From Rugalucina vietnamica (taxonomy: Eukaryota > Mollusca > Bivalvia > Lucinida > Lucinidae), in assembly GCA_964017185.1 (NCBI GenBank), contig OZ024879.1, positions 21,765,456 through 21,829,455 of the forward strand: a stretch of DNA of 64,000 nucleotides, read 5' to 3'. Below, in pieces: positions 21,745-33,300 of this stretch; the stretch's first letter is position 1; each line of letters opens with the position of its first letter. A model generated the notes under the pieces. It ran no database searches. It was not told the DNA's origin and saw only the letters and a program-made list of their open reading frames with translations. A program made the position numbers and the translations under genes.

Positions 21745-22586
21745 CATATTGTCTTGACTTTCATGCTGCATACATGTATTAATATGGCCAGTGTCAATTG
21801 TATAGCTTCAATACTCAAATAAGCATGCCATTCAGAATGACATTTCACTGTATTGATTTGGGTTTAGTCAGCTCCCAATTAGAAAGACACTGGGCATATC
21901 AAGATACCTATGCAACTGAAGTGAAAAGACAAGCTGCATCTTCAGTTATATGTGGGTTTCAAAATCTCCTGTCTGGTGTGTTGGAATAGGAATGACTGGG
22001 ATAAAATCGTAAGAGCTAAGTGGTCTCTGGTTGTTTTGTTGTGATGCAGCAGTAAACCCTTCCTCTTCGTGTCTTTGATTATAAAACAGTTTGGTTATTG
22101 ATGGATGCTTTTTCTATCTGGTGTCTTGAGATGGTTCTTTGTGATCTTGGTAAACAACGTTACTTTCTTAGCAACCCTTCTTTCATTTTACATACATGTC
22201 TTTAATATTGTGAGTGTCTAAAGTTCAAAGTAAGGAATATTATTACAGTAAATACTAACCGACTACTTGAGCAGTGGAGCCAACTTCCAGTTTAATGACA
22301 CTCTCCATTTCAAGACATCTATCAAAATGAAATCAAAGCTACTCAGCAATTTCATTTATATGCAGGGGATATAGTCAATTGAGTTGTCTAATAACCATGT
22401 TTGCAAACAGAACAAATACAAAATGACAAGAGATTTTGTTTACTAAGTTTATTTTATGTTACATATCATAACTGAAACTACCTCTGATTAAATGAAAACA
22501 AGAAATGAACTATTGTTTAGATGCACTTTGACATGTAAAACATATAAAAGCAATGTAACAATAGGTCTTTATTCCTTTCTTGCAAG
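21745..22586. other. Non-coding sequence interrupting the Polinton gene row
   Basis: About 840 bp with no convincing frame, between the truncated start of the ATPase and the next gene. It could be an insertion or a long intron. No clear terminal repeats were found by eye. Confidence 0.45.
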
Positions 22587-23015
22587 TTAGAAGTCATCAG
22601 TGGTCTTGTTATGTTGATAAAACCGTCTTTCTAAATGCAGTAGTCTCATAGTCATATGTATCATTCTATCTCTGCATTTGGCGCTTTTCATATCAGCCTG
22701 GCGCCAATCTAAACAACCTAGTTTCAATCCGAACATTTCAATCAATTCTGAAGGTATGCCAATAACGGTTACTGCATCATTCCATTGTTTCAAAATTTCT
22801 GATTCATCTACATCCAAGAGAATGTCTTCAAAATGTAATTTGAGTTGTTGTTCTTCTGTTAACATCAAACAAGCATGGTCAATCTGTGACAGACGAGAAC
22901 TCTGACATCCGCTACATTTTGTTTGAAACACTCGGTGCATTTTCAATCTTATTTCATTGGCATAATAAAAGTCGAAATATGACTGCAGCAAAGACACCGA
23001 TTGACGCAGCTCCAT
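22587..23015 (-). CDS. Polinton conserved protein with CxxC/His motif, unknown function
   Basis: A 142-residue intact frame from ATG 23015. It has the pattern YANEIRLKMHRVF, then C-GC, SQIDHACLM and an acidic segment. This arrangement recurs in small Polinton proteins of unknown function as far as I recall them. The Cys and His residues could bind zinc. It begins 12 bp after the BIR gene stops, so the two are closely packed and may share a transcript. Confidence 0.6.
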   Translation of the reverse strand: MELRQSVSLLQSYFDFYYANEIRLKMHRVFQTKCSGCQSSRLSQIDHACLMLTEEQQLKLHFEDILLDVDESEILKQWNDAVTVIGIPSELIEMFGLKLGCLDWRQADMKSAKCRDRMIHMTMRLLHLERRFYQHNKTTDDF

Positions 23016-23027
23016 GTTATTTGATCT

Positions 23028-23369
23028 TTATTCGTCGTCCAAGATAGACGAAAATGCTCCACGATCTAAACTTTGTGACTTTGAATCAGTACAACCAGTT
23101 AGTTTTAAATAAATACAATCCGGTGACCACTTTTTATGTTCCACTGCAGGAATATCAGAAGTTTTCCACTGGCTGACTCTCACGCCGCAAGCAAAGCATT
23201 CCACGATGTCTCCCTCTTTTGTATAGATAAATCCAGCGTGAGCCAAAGTGTTTTTATCTTGTTGCATCTGCTGAGGCCACGTTTCAAACGACGATAGACG
23301 TTGGAAATACTGAACAAAATTGTCCCATTTCAATTTGCATCCGAAGAGAACAGTTTGATTAAAATCCAT
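23028..23369 (-). CDS. BIR-domain (inhibitor-of-apoptosis type) protein
   Basis: A 113-residue frame from ATG 23369 with one BIR domain at about residues 24-87: RLSSFETWP, then LAHAGFIYT, CFACG, the W of SQWKTSD, EHKKWSPDC. The zinc ligands are C58, C61, H78 and C85, with exact BIR spacing CX2CX16HX6C. There is no RING or CARD. BIR proteins bind caspases or act in the chromosomal passenger complex; here a role in blocking host cell death is plausible but is inference. It lies between two Polinton-type genes on the same strand, with gaps of 12 bp and about 85 bp, so it reads as part of the element rather than a host exon. A TATA-like GGATATAAAAA lies just before the ATG. The frame is intact. 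Confidence 0.85.
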   Translation of the reverse strand: MDFNQTVLFGCKLKWDNFVQYFQRLSSFETWPQQMQQDKNTLAHAGFIYTKEGDIVECFACGVRVSQWKTSDIPAVEHKKWSPDCIYLKLTGCTDSKSQSLDRGAFSSILDDE

Positions 23370-23453
23370 TTTTTATATCCTATCAGATCAAGGAATCTAC
23401 GCTTACTGCAGTAATTTCAAAGTTGCATCAGCTCTTAGCGTACACAAAAAGTA

Positions 23454-24293
23454 TTACAAACTCTGGAAAACCCCACTTACCACATCAATGGGGAGCTGTT
23501 CAAATGTTTCAGAGCTGTTCTGTTGCGAATCAAAGATTTCTGGTGGTATCTGGCTGGTTTCTGTAGAGTTATAAGTGTTATTTAAATCTTTATCATCGGC
23601 AAACCATTCACTTTCGTCGTTCCAATTAAGTCCAAGTGCTTCCAGCAAATTTTGTGGTACTTGGCTGGTTTGTTCCCTTCCAGTTTCCGCACTTTGGCCG
23701 TGATACAGACGCTGTTTGACTTGTTCGCGATCTTCAGGTTTATATGAAGTCGACGGTTCTATGTCGCTGCACCCCTCGAGAAGAAAGTTGCTATGATTGT
23801 GGCTGCATTTTTTGAGTGTATCTTCTTCAAAAGAAAAGATTCCCTGGTGTTTAGGCGTTTTGCAATTTTGGCTGACTGGTAGATAGTCCGGTGAAACTTG
23901 TCCCATGACATGACTCGACCTATCATTTTCAGCTTCATTGTTGCTGAATGTTGTTGAAAACGATCGGTTTGATGCCTCTCTTAAATCCAAATCCTCGACA
24001 TCTCTACGTTTCTGAAGAGCACCATCTGCCATTTGGTTGTTTAGATATTTCGATTGAAGTGGTATCTTTAGCTTTTTCTGCTTGCTATTATAATTCTTAT
24101 GAAAAACATGTTGCTTTTTCTTGGCACGTTTCAACTGTGAATGTTTTTTCTGCTGATGTTGTTCTGCATTAAAGAACTTCTTAGTAAAATGGAATTTACT
24201 GTGTAAATGTCTAGACACGTAAAATTCAGTCATCCATTTCATACAAGTGGCACAATAAATATTTTTAACGCCGTCTTTCTTTATTTTCCCCAT
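23454..24293 (-). CDS. Zinc-finger protein of the Polinton, unknown function
   Basis: An intact 279-residue frame from ATG 24293. An N-terminal C2H2-like finger (YCATC ... HLHSKFH) is followed by a Lys-rich segment and a long Ser/Gln/Glu-rich acidic region with no known domain. A strong donor (GTG|GTAAGT at about 23480) lies 27 bp before the frame's stop, and an acceptor-like TACTGCAG at about 23410 would put a stop right after splicing. The C-terminus may thus end at LPIDV. A TATA box (24344-24352) is 51 bp upstream of the ATG. Confidence 0.6.
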   Translation of the reverse strand: MGKIKKDGVKNIYCATCMKWMTEFYVSRHLHSKFHFTKKFFNAEQHQQKKHSQLKRAKKKQHVFHKNYNSKQKKLKIPLQSKYLNNQMADGALQKRRDVEDLDLREASNRSFSTTFSNNEAENDRSSHVMGQVSPDYLPVSQNCKTPKHQGIFSFEEDTLKKCSHNHSNFLLEGCSDIEPSTSYKPEDREQVKQRLYHGQSAETGREQTSQVPQNLLEALGLNWNDESEWFADDKDLNNTYNSTETSQIPPEIFDSQQNSSETFEQLPIDVVSGVFQSL

Positions 24294-24343
24294 TGTGTCG
24301 TATGCGCAAACAGGTGTTCATTGATTTTTCTTTATTCCTTATT

Positions 24344-24352
24344 CTTTATATA
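24344..24352 (-). promoter_or_regulatory. TATA box for the 24293 gene
   Basis: TATATAAAG on the minus strand, 51 bp before the start codon at 24293. Confidence 0.5.
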
Positions 24353-24394
24353 TGTCACAAGACGATAGAGTCAAATCATTCAAAGCTCGGTAAA

Positions 24395-24555
24395 AGTGAT
24401 TTGATTGGTTTAACATGTGTTTAACTATACTCTCAACTATAACAAGACCACTGATGGTTAATGTTTAGCAGCATGATTTGATTGGTTAGGCATTTGCTGA
24501 ACTATACTCTCAAAATAGTTTTTTTTTTATAACAAGACCACTGATGGTAACATTT
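24395..24555. repeat. Imperfect tandem duplication, about 80-bp unit
   Basis: TGATTTGATTGGTT ... AACTATACTCTCAA ... ATAACAAGACCACTGATGG occurs twice in succession upstream of the zinc-finger gene. Confidence 0.65.
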
Positions 24556-24956
24556 TCATCGTCAATCAACGAGTACCTCATAGCAAAGTAATTGTTCGTG
24601 AACATTAGTGTGACAATATACGCATCTTCTAATAATAATAATCTTATGGTCTAGTGTCTCTTGTTCAAGATATGTAGCCCTTCTTTGAAGGCATACAACA
24701 CAAAATCTAATTTGATTGTCAACGTAATAAGACATTTGCGTTATGATGTTGTGTCTTGTAATGTGTTTAAACTGACAAATACATCATTTATACTTTACTT
24801 AAACTTTTATGTTTAACATTATAACTTAAGACGCTTAAACATGTTTCTGTTTTGTTTTTTTTTTTATTTTTTTTTTTGGTTTCTTCGTTTTTCCTCTTTT
24901 TTTCAAAATCAAATACACGATACAGAGCAGTTCTCTACTTTAACCTTATGCACTAA

Positions 24957-25268
24957 TCAAGATGTACTATCACATTCGCAAAGGTTTGAAGTGGATCTGT
25001 TTGAATTGAAGCAATCATTTAATACGTATTCGTGGAAACAGTTTCCAAATTGGGATGCTGCAGTATACATAGTCTGTAGAAAAGCGTGACATTCTTCTCT
25101 GTCTTGGATTGAGAGCAACAAAATACCTTTATCAGTTTCGGAAAAAGACACAACATCAAACATGATAAAGTTATCTCTCAAATAACGTTCCATTTGCCTG
25201 AAACACGATAAGTTTGATGTAACAATTATCCTTACAGGACATCTTCCAGTGTCAAAGGCATCACACAT
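24957..25268 (-). CDS. Small Cys-containing protein, unrecognised
   Basis: About 103 residues from ATG 25268 to stop 24957. The frame opens 12 codons earlier, next to an A-rich tract, so an upstream exon is possible. It has a mixed alpha/beta look (RIIVTSN, MERYLRDNF, ILLLSIQDREE) and ends with a Cys/Ser-rich tail. It is on the same strand as its Polinton neighbours. No family is recognised. Confidence 0.45.
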   Translation of the reverse strand: MCDAFDTGRCPVRIIVTSNLSCFRQMERYLRDNFIMFDVVSFSETDKGILLLSIQDREECHAFLQTMYTAASQFGNCFHEYVLNDCFNSNRSTSNLCECDSTS

Positions 25269-25402
25269 TACTGATAATATAGTATTACCAATCAAAAAAA
25301 ACAAAACAAAAAAAAAAACAAAAAAAAAAAAAAAAAAAAAAACGAACCTTAAGAGTGGAAAAAAAATAGTTATAAGTCAAAGTTTTTAGAATTGTCTATC
25401 TT

Positions 25403-25969
25403 TTACTGTTTGGGTGTGTTGAACTTGTTTGTTGTTTTGCTTGCCTTTGCTGCAGTCTGCTTCTGATTATTTTGTTTTCGTTTCACTCCTGAGGAATTGC
25501 CTGTTGTTTCAGTTGTAGCATGTGTAGACGACTCGGCATCAAAATCCTGTAATTGACGTAAACGATATATAAAATGTGTCATTGTATATGAATAGTTAAT
25601 CATAAAAAAGAAATGAAAAAATAAAAAAAACCTCAACTTTTCAAGAAGATCGAATATAAACATCAGCAAGCGAGTTATCAAACAATTCTTTATTTTTTTA
25701 TTAATATACTTTAAGACAAAAAAAGTTTTGAATATATACCGAAGGAAACTTACCTCTAGGCATATTAATTGCTCCTCTGCAGTGTTTATTGCATCCCTAA
25801 GCCTTAATGCTTCTTCCCACTTCAACCATACTGACTTAGATTTATCCTGAACTAGCTGCCCGTTTTCGAAGAAGTTGTCGTTGACATATGCGTTAGTGTA
25901 CTGTCCGTTCTTTTTCACAGTTAAGTTTTTATTGTATCCGATGCTGATACGAATTGGCTGCTGTTCCAT
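25403..25969 (-). CDS. Two-exon Polinton small basic protein
   Basis: Exon 1 runs 25969-25754 (starts MEQQPIRISIGYNKN, ends EEQLICLE). A GTAAGT donor follows, with an acceptor TTACAG at 25548-25547. Exon 2 runs 25546-25403 (starts DFDAESS, ends KFNTPKQ). Both junctions are phase 0, giving 119 residues. The second exon is Lys/Thr-rich and basic. I prefer ATG 25969 over ATG 26035, since a TATA box at 26038-26047 places transcription start downstream of 26035. It is the outermost gene seen in the Polinton here. Function unknown. Confidence 0.6.
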   Translation of the reverse strand: MEQQPIRISIGYNKNLTVKKNGQYTNAYVNDNFFENGQLVQDKSKSVWLKWEEALRLRDAINTAEEQLICLEVSFLRYIFKTFFVLKYINKKIKNCLITRLLMFIFDLLEKLRFFLFFHFFFMINYSYTMTHFIYRLRQLQDFDAESSTHATTETTGNSSGVKRKQNNQKQTAAKASKTTNKFNTPKQ

Positions 25970-26037
25970 TTTTTTTGTATGAGATGATTGCTTCAATCTA
26001 ACTCTGTTAGCTGTATGACTTATCCTGCCTTTCACTG

Positions 26038-26047
26038 GCTATATAAA
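26038..26047 (-). promoter_or_regulatory. TATA box for the 25969 gene
   Basis: CTTTATATAG on the minus strand, about 70 bp before the preferred start codon. Confidence 0.5.
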
Positions 26048-27080
26048 GGTTAGCTGACTCAGTCTGTGAGTCCTGGTTTTTGATTCATCAGGATGTTTAT
26101 CATGATTTATTTGTTTGTTCTTGATGATTCATTGACTAGTTAGAGATTCACCACGAGGACCGAATAACTAACTAAATGTTATGAACCACTGCAGAAGCTG
26201 AGGGTGAGGTTATGGCCATGTAAAACCGGTTTAAGCCCGCCAGTAACTTTGTGTTACTGATCGTTCCAAGTCGATACTTCTGTGGTGGTTCTTTTTGTTT
26301 TGTGTCTTGGTGTTTAAACTTTTTTTGTGCTGTTGGCGCCTTATGTGTGTTTTCGTGTTTTTAGTTAAGTTAAGGTAACTGAGTGGCCACCTATTGGGAA
26401 AATAGCTGCTCATTCGGCTTACGATATGTTTCATGGTATAAGTACCTGACTGTTAGTTTGGTTTTTTCCCACCTCGGTTTTTGGAGTGGGAATCTTTTTC
26501 TGATTGCGCCTTTTCCTGATCTTTGCCTACTTGTACCTTGTTTTTCAGTCAGTGATGTCAGCAATTTATTTAAATTTAAATGATATTCCCACGGACAGCG
26601 GACTATTTGGAGCCACTTTTTACAGATAAAAAATTGCTTTTTCATCGAAACCTTTTGAGGTTTAATCATCGGTGAAATCGTCATAATTATCTAGTTTTAA
26701 TATTCTCCCCCTTGGTAAAATAGCTGTGTGTGGTAGTATATAGAGATAGATAGAAACATCAACTGACCACCTCGACCTTTGATCTGATAGATAATTGTGA
26801 GAAATGCAGACATTCTGGCGTCGATGCAAACTTTAGCAAACCCACCCCACACCGGAGGTGATGATCAGACATTGATCGACTAAGTATGTAAAGAAAGAAA
26901 GAAAGAAAGAAAGAAATGCTGGGAAACATTTAACATCGTGAAAGCAATATAATCAGATTTAATTACTTTTGAAGTGAACTTACATATGAATAAGCATTTA
27001 TGAAATGAGAATTTAGTTACTTTGATAAAGGTGAAAAAATGAAACATTTCACAGGTAACACTGAAAAATGAAAGGAAAAT
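26048..27080. other. Polinton/host boundary region, non-coding
   Basis: Holds an inverted fragment of the 4495/14210 dispersed repeat (about 26380-26420) and an AAAG microsatellite (26890-26916). The Polinton terminus should lie here, but its inverted repeat cannot be recognised without the other end. Confidence 0.45.
26890..26916. repeat. (AAAG)n microsatellite
   Basis: About seven copies of AAAG/GAAA. Confidence 0.9.
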
Positions 27081-27085
27081 AGAGA

Positions 27086-27101
27086 GAAAGAAACTGAAAC
27101 G
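27086..27101 (+). promoter_or_regulatory. ISRE/IRF-type element
   Basis: GAAAGAAACTGAAACG contains GAAACTGAAACG, an exact interferon-stimulated-response-type match (GAAANNGAAA). It ends 8 bp before a TATA box and 203 bp before the start codon of the membrane-protein gene. The position makes a regulatory role likely, though GAAA-rich sequence is common nearby. Confidence 0.5.
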
Positions 27102-27109
27102 TTTTTGAC

Positions 27110-27117
27110 TATAAAAG
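27110..27117 (+). promoter_or_regulatory. TATA box of the membrane-protein gene
   Basis: TATAAAAG, predicting a transcription start near 27140 and a 5' leader of about 160 bp before ATG 27304. Confidence 0.6.
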
Positions 27118-27303
27118 ACACCTCTTATGCTGTTTTCCTGACGTTATTACTGTGCAGCTCTGAAGAAATATTTCACTTAACGTACTCCGTAATGAAACTA
27201 CCTATGCGGATCGAGTTGACCAGATTCTTTTTCGGCAACCAGTGTGACCTGCACGATTTCCATGTCAATAGTCCTCTAAGATCGTTACACAACAAAAGAA
27301 AAA

Positions 27304-30300
27304 ATGACGCAAATTTTGCTGTTTTTCGTCGCTCTACAATTTGCATCTGCACGGGCAGATATTCAGCTGATTGACTCGTGTACCATAGATGAAGCTGTAG
27401 CCGACTGCACCTTTGGGCAGAAAGGGGTGTATGAAAGCGGAGTTCTTGACAGGTAAAAATGCCTTTTGTATTTCATTTCATGTCGATCAAGTGGGTGGAG
27501 TACACCAATTTCAGACACTATTTCGATTGAATTCTTTGACTTTATCGAAAAGAGACATTTAATTGAAAAGATGCTACTGTTCTATTTGCTTACAATAATT
27601 TGTGTATCACTCCACGCAATACTCTGATGAGGTGTGAGGAGTATCTGGCAGATTCTGATTATCCAGACCTGTCACTAGTGGTCTTTTCAGATTTAGAACT
27701 TGATATGATACTGGACAGGGAATTCACAACCATTTAGTTTGTTAAACCACTAAAATACCCCGTTGCTTGCTGTATGTCACGATAAAAAATGTACTTTTGC
27801 TGTTTGTGGGGTTTGGATAATTTGTTTGATTTTCTAAATGGTTAGTTGAGCATAATAGGTATTTGGAGAACTCTTACACAGGAGTAAACATGACATGTTT
27901 ACTGCATTGTCAAGGATATCTATGTATGTCAGACACGACAAAAAATATTTGTGCCATGAAGAATTTTATGCTCAATTGTGATATTTTAACATTCTTTTTG
28001 TGTTATGGTATTTGTTGATTTGTTGCGTGGAAATTGGCATTATGTGCAGTTTAATTGGATTCTGTACTGGGCTCAGATTCGTGTTTTATCAGTTTGCCAT
28101 AAATGGTTTCTGAGAGTGACACGGCTTTAACGAAAACATGAAGTCCGGGGATTTGAATCGTATGATTTACACCTTGAGGTATAATCCAGAGAAAATTTGT
28201 ATTGCCGATTTTATGGTTAGTAATATAACTTTTTGCAAGCTGATCTGGGTGTGGTTGTCAGGGTATGTGCATTTAGAATTGTTATTCACTTGCTCACGTG
28301 GGTTATTCACATGTTCTGATGAATGGTTTTGGAATATATGATGGAAAACGCTATGGTTTTCAGGGAAATGTTCACAAACTTATGCGTATAAATAGGCAGC
28401 TTAGTTTGTGTGAAGTCAATATGAATTATCGGAAGAAATGTAAAGATTGGGCATGAATTTGAGATGTTTGGATATGGGTTTATCTGGTACACCTGGTTAT
28501 GGTCAGCGCCAGTCTGAGTAGTCGGCCGTCGGTAAGTTATAACTGTTCATAAATATACATTTTGTACAGTGAGATTGTACATGTATAGCCATAATAATGT
28601 AGCTCATTATGGTGAAAAGCACATTAATAGGGTTGTAAAAATGAAGATTTCTATATTTCTGCACGCTACGTTGCCGTGAAGCGGCATTGGTTTAGTTTTT
28701 ATGTATTGAATTTCGCGTAAGAATGGCATTGCGCGGTATGTATGTCAACCAAAGTTGTAAAATGGAAATTTCTGTTATGTGCTACGTTACTTGTAGAAAC
28801 GTTATTGTCGTTGACGTACATTTAGTTTCATGTTATGTTATGTTATCTAATCATCTCATCATAAAGGAAGTTAATGTTGACTCGGAACAAAGCTGTAAGG
28901 CTGGAAATTTCAGATTTTAAGTTTTACGTTATAGTAACGTAACGCTTAAATTTGACGTTAATGACGTCATTAAGAATATTTGCTATTACTGAAATTAGTG
29001 ATGTCATTTAAGAAAGGTTTAGTATTGTAACAAGATTGTCTCGCAAGATTTATCGTATTCTGAGAAATGGCTTTCTAAGAATTTGGTCATAGATTGGCAG
29101 GACCAATTCCTGGGTGAGGAATTGTGGATGCATGTCGGAGATTTGCTTGTGATGTCGCTGGGTAAGGAACTAGGGTTAGTTCGCGACATATATGGCTTAA
29201 CTGTATCTTGCATGTGAATAAATGTTTCAATGTAGATACTGGAATATTATAGTTTATATGTAGTACAAGCAATCTAGCGAATAAACTAATACAGTTCCGG
29301 GGTACGGAATTGTGGGAGGTTATTTGCAATTGGATGTTGTGACGTGCATAGCTGCAGGAGATTTCGTTATGATAAATTGCGACACTATCAGTTCTTTTGT
29401 TGTTAAGACACAGTTACTTTATTTCAGGCCCTGAAGCTGAAGTTGTTACCTGAAATTGTAATCTATGGATGTAGTCTGAATTCCTGAAACTAAACTGGGC
29501 TAAACTATATGGGGTGGCAGTGACGGTATAAACGGGACGATATAAAATCATTGGTATTTGGTTTACTATGGACGGGCGTGGTCTACAGTTCGTATTGGGA
29601 ACACTGGACTGTTTTTGCGAGCAGTGGTGCGGAGTGTACTAGTGAGACGAACGTGTGACAGTATAGCCGGAGATGCCAATGGGAAAGTGTGTAGGGACAA
29701 TATAGAACAGTACTACAATGTGGGAAAATAATTGACGAACAAAGGACGTATTTTTTTTTTCTTTTCTCAGTAATTTCTTTTTGTAATCTCTTTCTATCTT
29801 TTTCTCCTTCTTTGCTTCTCACTTTAAACATCATTATAAATAAATCATCATAATTTGAAAATTCTGTTTAATTGAACCCTCCCATAGATTTGCTGGTCAT
29901 TCATAGCAGGAAGCGTATACCCTTGGTCATTCGATACATGATTTGTTGGGCACAACAAGCCATTGTATCCTCTGACTTTATATTAAGTAGAGTCAGTCCG
30001 TGACATTTGGTGTCAGAAGTGGGATACGCCCAACATTTCTGCATTGGATATCAGTAACTCTTGGAGGTGTTTATATATGCTAGGATTTAGAGAACCAAAT
30101 GTGAATCACAGTGAAATTCTCTAGTGTACCAAAGTAAGCAATGCTTAAGCAAAGTAAAAGTAATTGTTTAAAATAATGCAAATGTTAACTCTAAAATTTC
30201 ATTGTTCTGGTATATGTTACAGTCACACTGTCACTTAAGAACAAGATATCAAAGTATATTTCAGTTATGAGGGCCGATGGTTAGACTGATGGGAGTCCTC

Positions 30301-33300
30301 CAATAATTCATATTCCCGTCGACCGACTGTCAGGGTTGGCGAGCACCAGAGACGGGGTGTACCAGTGAAGCACCAGGTGATCCTGAAATTTGAGGTTTGT
30401 CAATTGAACGGTTTGTTTAAGGTATTCATGAGTATGGGCTTACTTTTGTAAATTGTTACGCAACGGTTAAAGGCATTAGTTGATTGTGGTAGAATGTCTG
30501 GGTGATTCTTAATGGGTTATTAAGAATAGGTTGCGTTGAGGCAATTGGTAAACAAAAGTTGAAGCTTGGTAAGCATTGGGTTTTGCTTATTTATTGATGT
30601 GAATACTGTGAAGTTTACGTTGTTCAGAATCAATTGATAACTCAGATTTCGTTTTATTGTGACCATCCTTACAAACAGTAATAATTTTTCAAAAGGGAAA
30701 TAATCATGGATGTAGTTAAAGAGTTAACCAAAGTGGGAAAAGATTTAGGTCTTGAAGGTGAAGCACTTAATGCGTTTGTTTCAGAGCAACAAGTAATATT
30801 ACGTGATGAACGTCAAGCGGCACGTGATGCAGAACGTGAGCGTCGAGAAGCAGAGCGCGAAAAAGAAAAAGCAGAACGCGAAATCCGTGAGATGGAATTA
30901 AGAGCTGAACGCGAACGCCATGAGCGCGAGTTAAAAGCTAAAGCTAATGAACAAGAAAAGCAGCGAGAAATTAAGGAGTATGAATTACAACTTAAGAAAC
31001 AGGAAATTGAACTGAAGCGGAATGAGTTGCTAGCACAAGAAGCTGAAAAGGTAAGACAGAAAGAATTAAAAGAACAAGAGTTAGAAACCCAGAGAGCATT
31101 AAAAGAGCGTGAACTGGAAGTACAATACGGGCATGCAAATGAAGAAATGGAGCTTAAGGCAGATGAGGAGCGTAAGATCAGAATTGCAGACAGGGCTAAG
31201 TATGAGGCAGAAATTGCATTGCGACAACAGGAGATTGCATTGGAACGAGAGAGGTTAGTAGCAGAGAGAGAGAAATTAGAACGTGAGTATGAAATGCAGA
31301 TTGAATTACAGGACAGAAGACATTTCGCAGAAATGGAGAGGATCACAGCGCAAAGGGCGGAGAGGCCAATCCCAGCGCCAAGAGACACTATTAAGGCGAG
31401 AACGCCTAAAATCCCGGCGTTTAATGAAGGTAAGGACGAAATGGATGCATATTTACTTAGGTTTGAACGGTATGCTACAGCACAAGGGTGGAAAAGAGAA
31501 ACATGGGCAACTGATTTGAGTGCGTTATTACAGGGTAAAGCGTTAGATGTGTACGCATTGATGCCACAGGAGGATGCAATGGACTACGACAAGTTGAAGT
31601 GTGCATTGTTACAAAGGTATCAATTAACAGAGGAAGGATTCAAGCGTAAGTACAGAAAGTGTAGACCAGAAACCGGTGAGACATTTCAGCAGTTTTCAGC
31701 ACGGTTGAAGAGCTACTTTACAAGATGGATAGATACGGGGCTTGTCCCAGAAATACGTAGACATTTGTGATAAAACAGTAATGTGTCTGCAGAATTTCAT
31801 GAAATTTATATGATCTGCTTGCATACATCTAATAAACATTCCGTACAAATATGGATGAATTCACCCCTTACACAACATATTTATATGCATTTATTCCAAG
31901 AGGGGTAGGTGTCTACGGCGCACGTCAAAAACACTGTTTTGAAATTCATCAAGATCAAATTCAATAGTTCCTGTAATTGAGAGTTGAGGTGATATTACAC
32001 AATTCTAACTATCAGTTGCACGAGTAATTATGTAAAATAAGTTTTTGAAAGTTTGAAATAATTTCCACCTTCAGCGTTGATTTTATAGAAATTTTATTAA
32101 ACCTACTGCAATTATTTTATTAGAATATAGTGACGTAATGTAAGTTTTGCGGCGCAAAATTAGACCTTCCCAAAGCCTTTCTTTCCAGTTAAGTATATTT
32201 TTCAAAATTAATTTATAAAATCAACCTTCCATTGTGTCATTTATAATCCTGTGATGATTCTGTGTGCATTTTTTCTTTAAATATTCTAAATGCTCGGTTC
32301 TTGTTGTCATTTTAAACAAGCGACATCTTTTGTTTTATTTCAGTCTAAAATAAAATTAGTGTTCTCCCATATAAAATGAAACTGATCATGCTATATTTTT
32401 CTACTTATCATTTATAACTCAAATAATTGACTTTAATTGTAACTAAGAAGACTTAATCAATGCTTTGATGACGATATCCATCACCATTACGGCTCTAATA
32501 AATAGACTGCACACAAAACATTCAACCACCCCTCCACAAAAACGTAGCAAAATGATTTTCAACGTGCTCCGTAAACGTCGATACACCATCATTTAAATCT
32601 CCATAACTTTTGCAATTTGTAAGCGATTGAACTAATATTTTCACAGATTGCTCAGTACAAATGTAGTTTAAAAGCATGAACATAACTTTTAATTTCAACG
32701 AACCGTTCACGAAATATCAGACATTTTTACGATTTCCCGGGACAGACCTCGTATGTCAGGTATTCCTAAAACTTTTGAAGGTTTGCAGGATCTCATGTTG
32801 AGAGACCAGTTTACATTTATTTGTAACAGAGAACTGGAATTATTTCTACGGGAGAGAGAACCAACTTCGTTGGAGCAAGCTAGTAAATTGGCGGATTCCT
32901 ACAAGGAAGCTAGGTATGTGGATATTGTTAATTTGACCTTCAAGAATGACAGAGGTAGATCTCGTTCTAATTCAGCATCCAGATCAAGGTCACCAGTGAA
33001 AAGAGACCAGATTCCTAATAATCAAAACTCATATGGAAGAGGAAGAGGTAAATACTATCCAGGTTTGAAATGTTATAATTGTGGTGGAACACATTACAGG
33101 AGGGAGTGTCCGGAACTAAAACCCGGTATCATGAAAGTAGGTGCGGTAGGACATAGAGGTAGATCACCAACAAAGAAGGTTACTTTTCAGAGCAAAGATT
33201 CGGAGGTACAGACTACATATGAAGACAGTCATGAGGATACAACAACAGATGTTAAGAAATGTGGTGCTTGCTTGACGTATACAAATACTGTCAGTTATTC

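Noticed and set aside
28138-29329. Several 60-80-codon frames in the LTR, repeated at 36049-37235
   Set aside because: Present only because the LTR is duplicated; some carry stops or shifts between copies.
30813-31388. 191-residue Ser-rich minus-strand frame
   Set aside because: Antisense shadow of the Glu/Arg-rich gag coiled coil.
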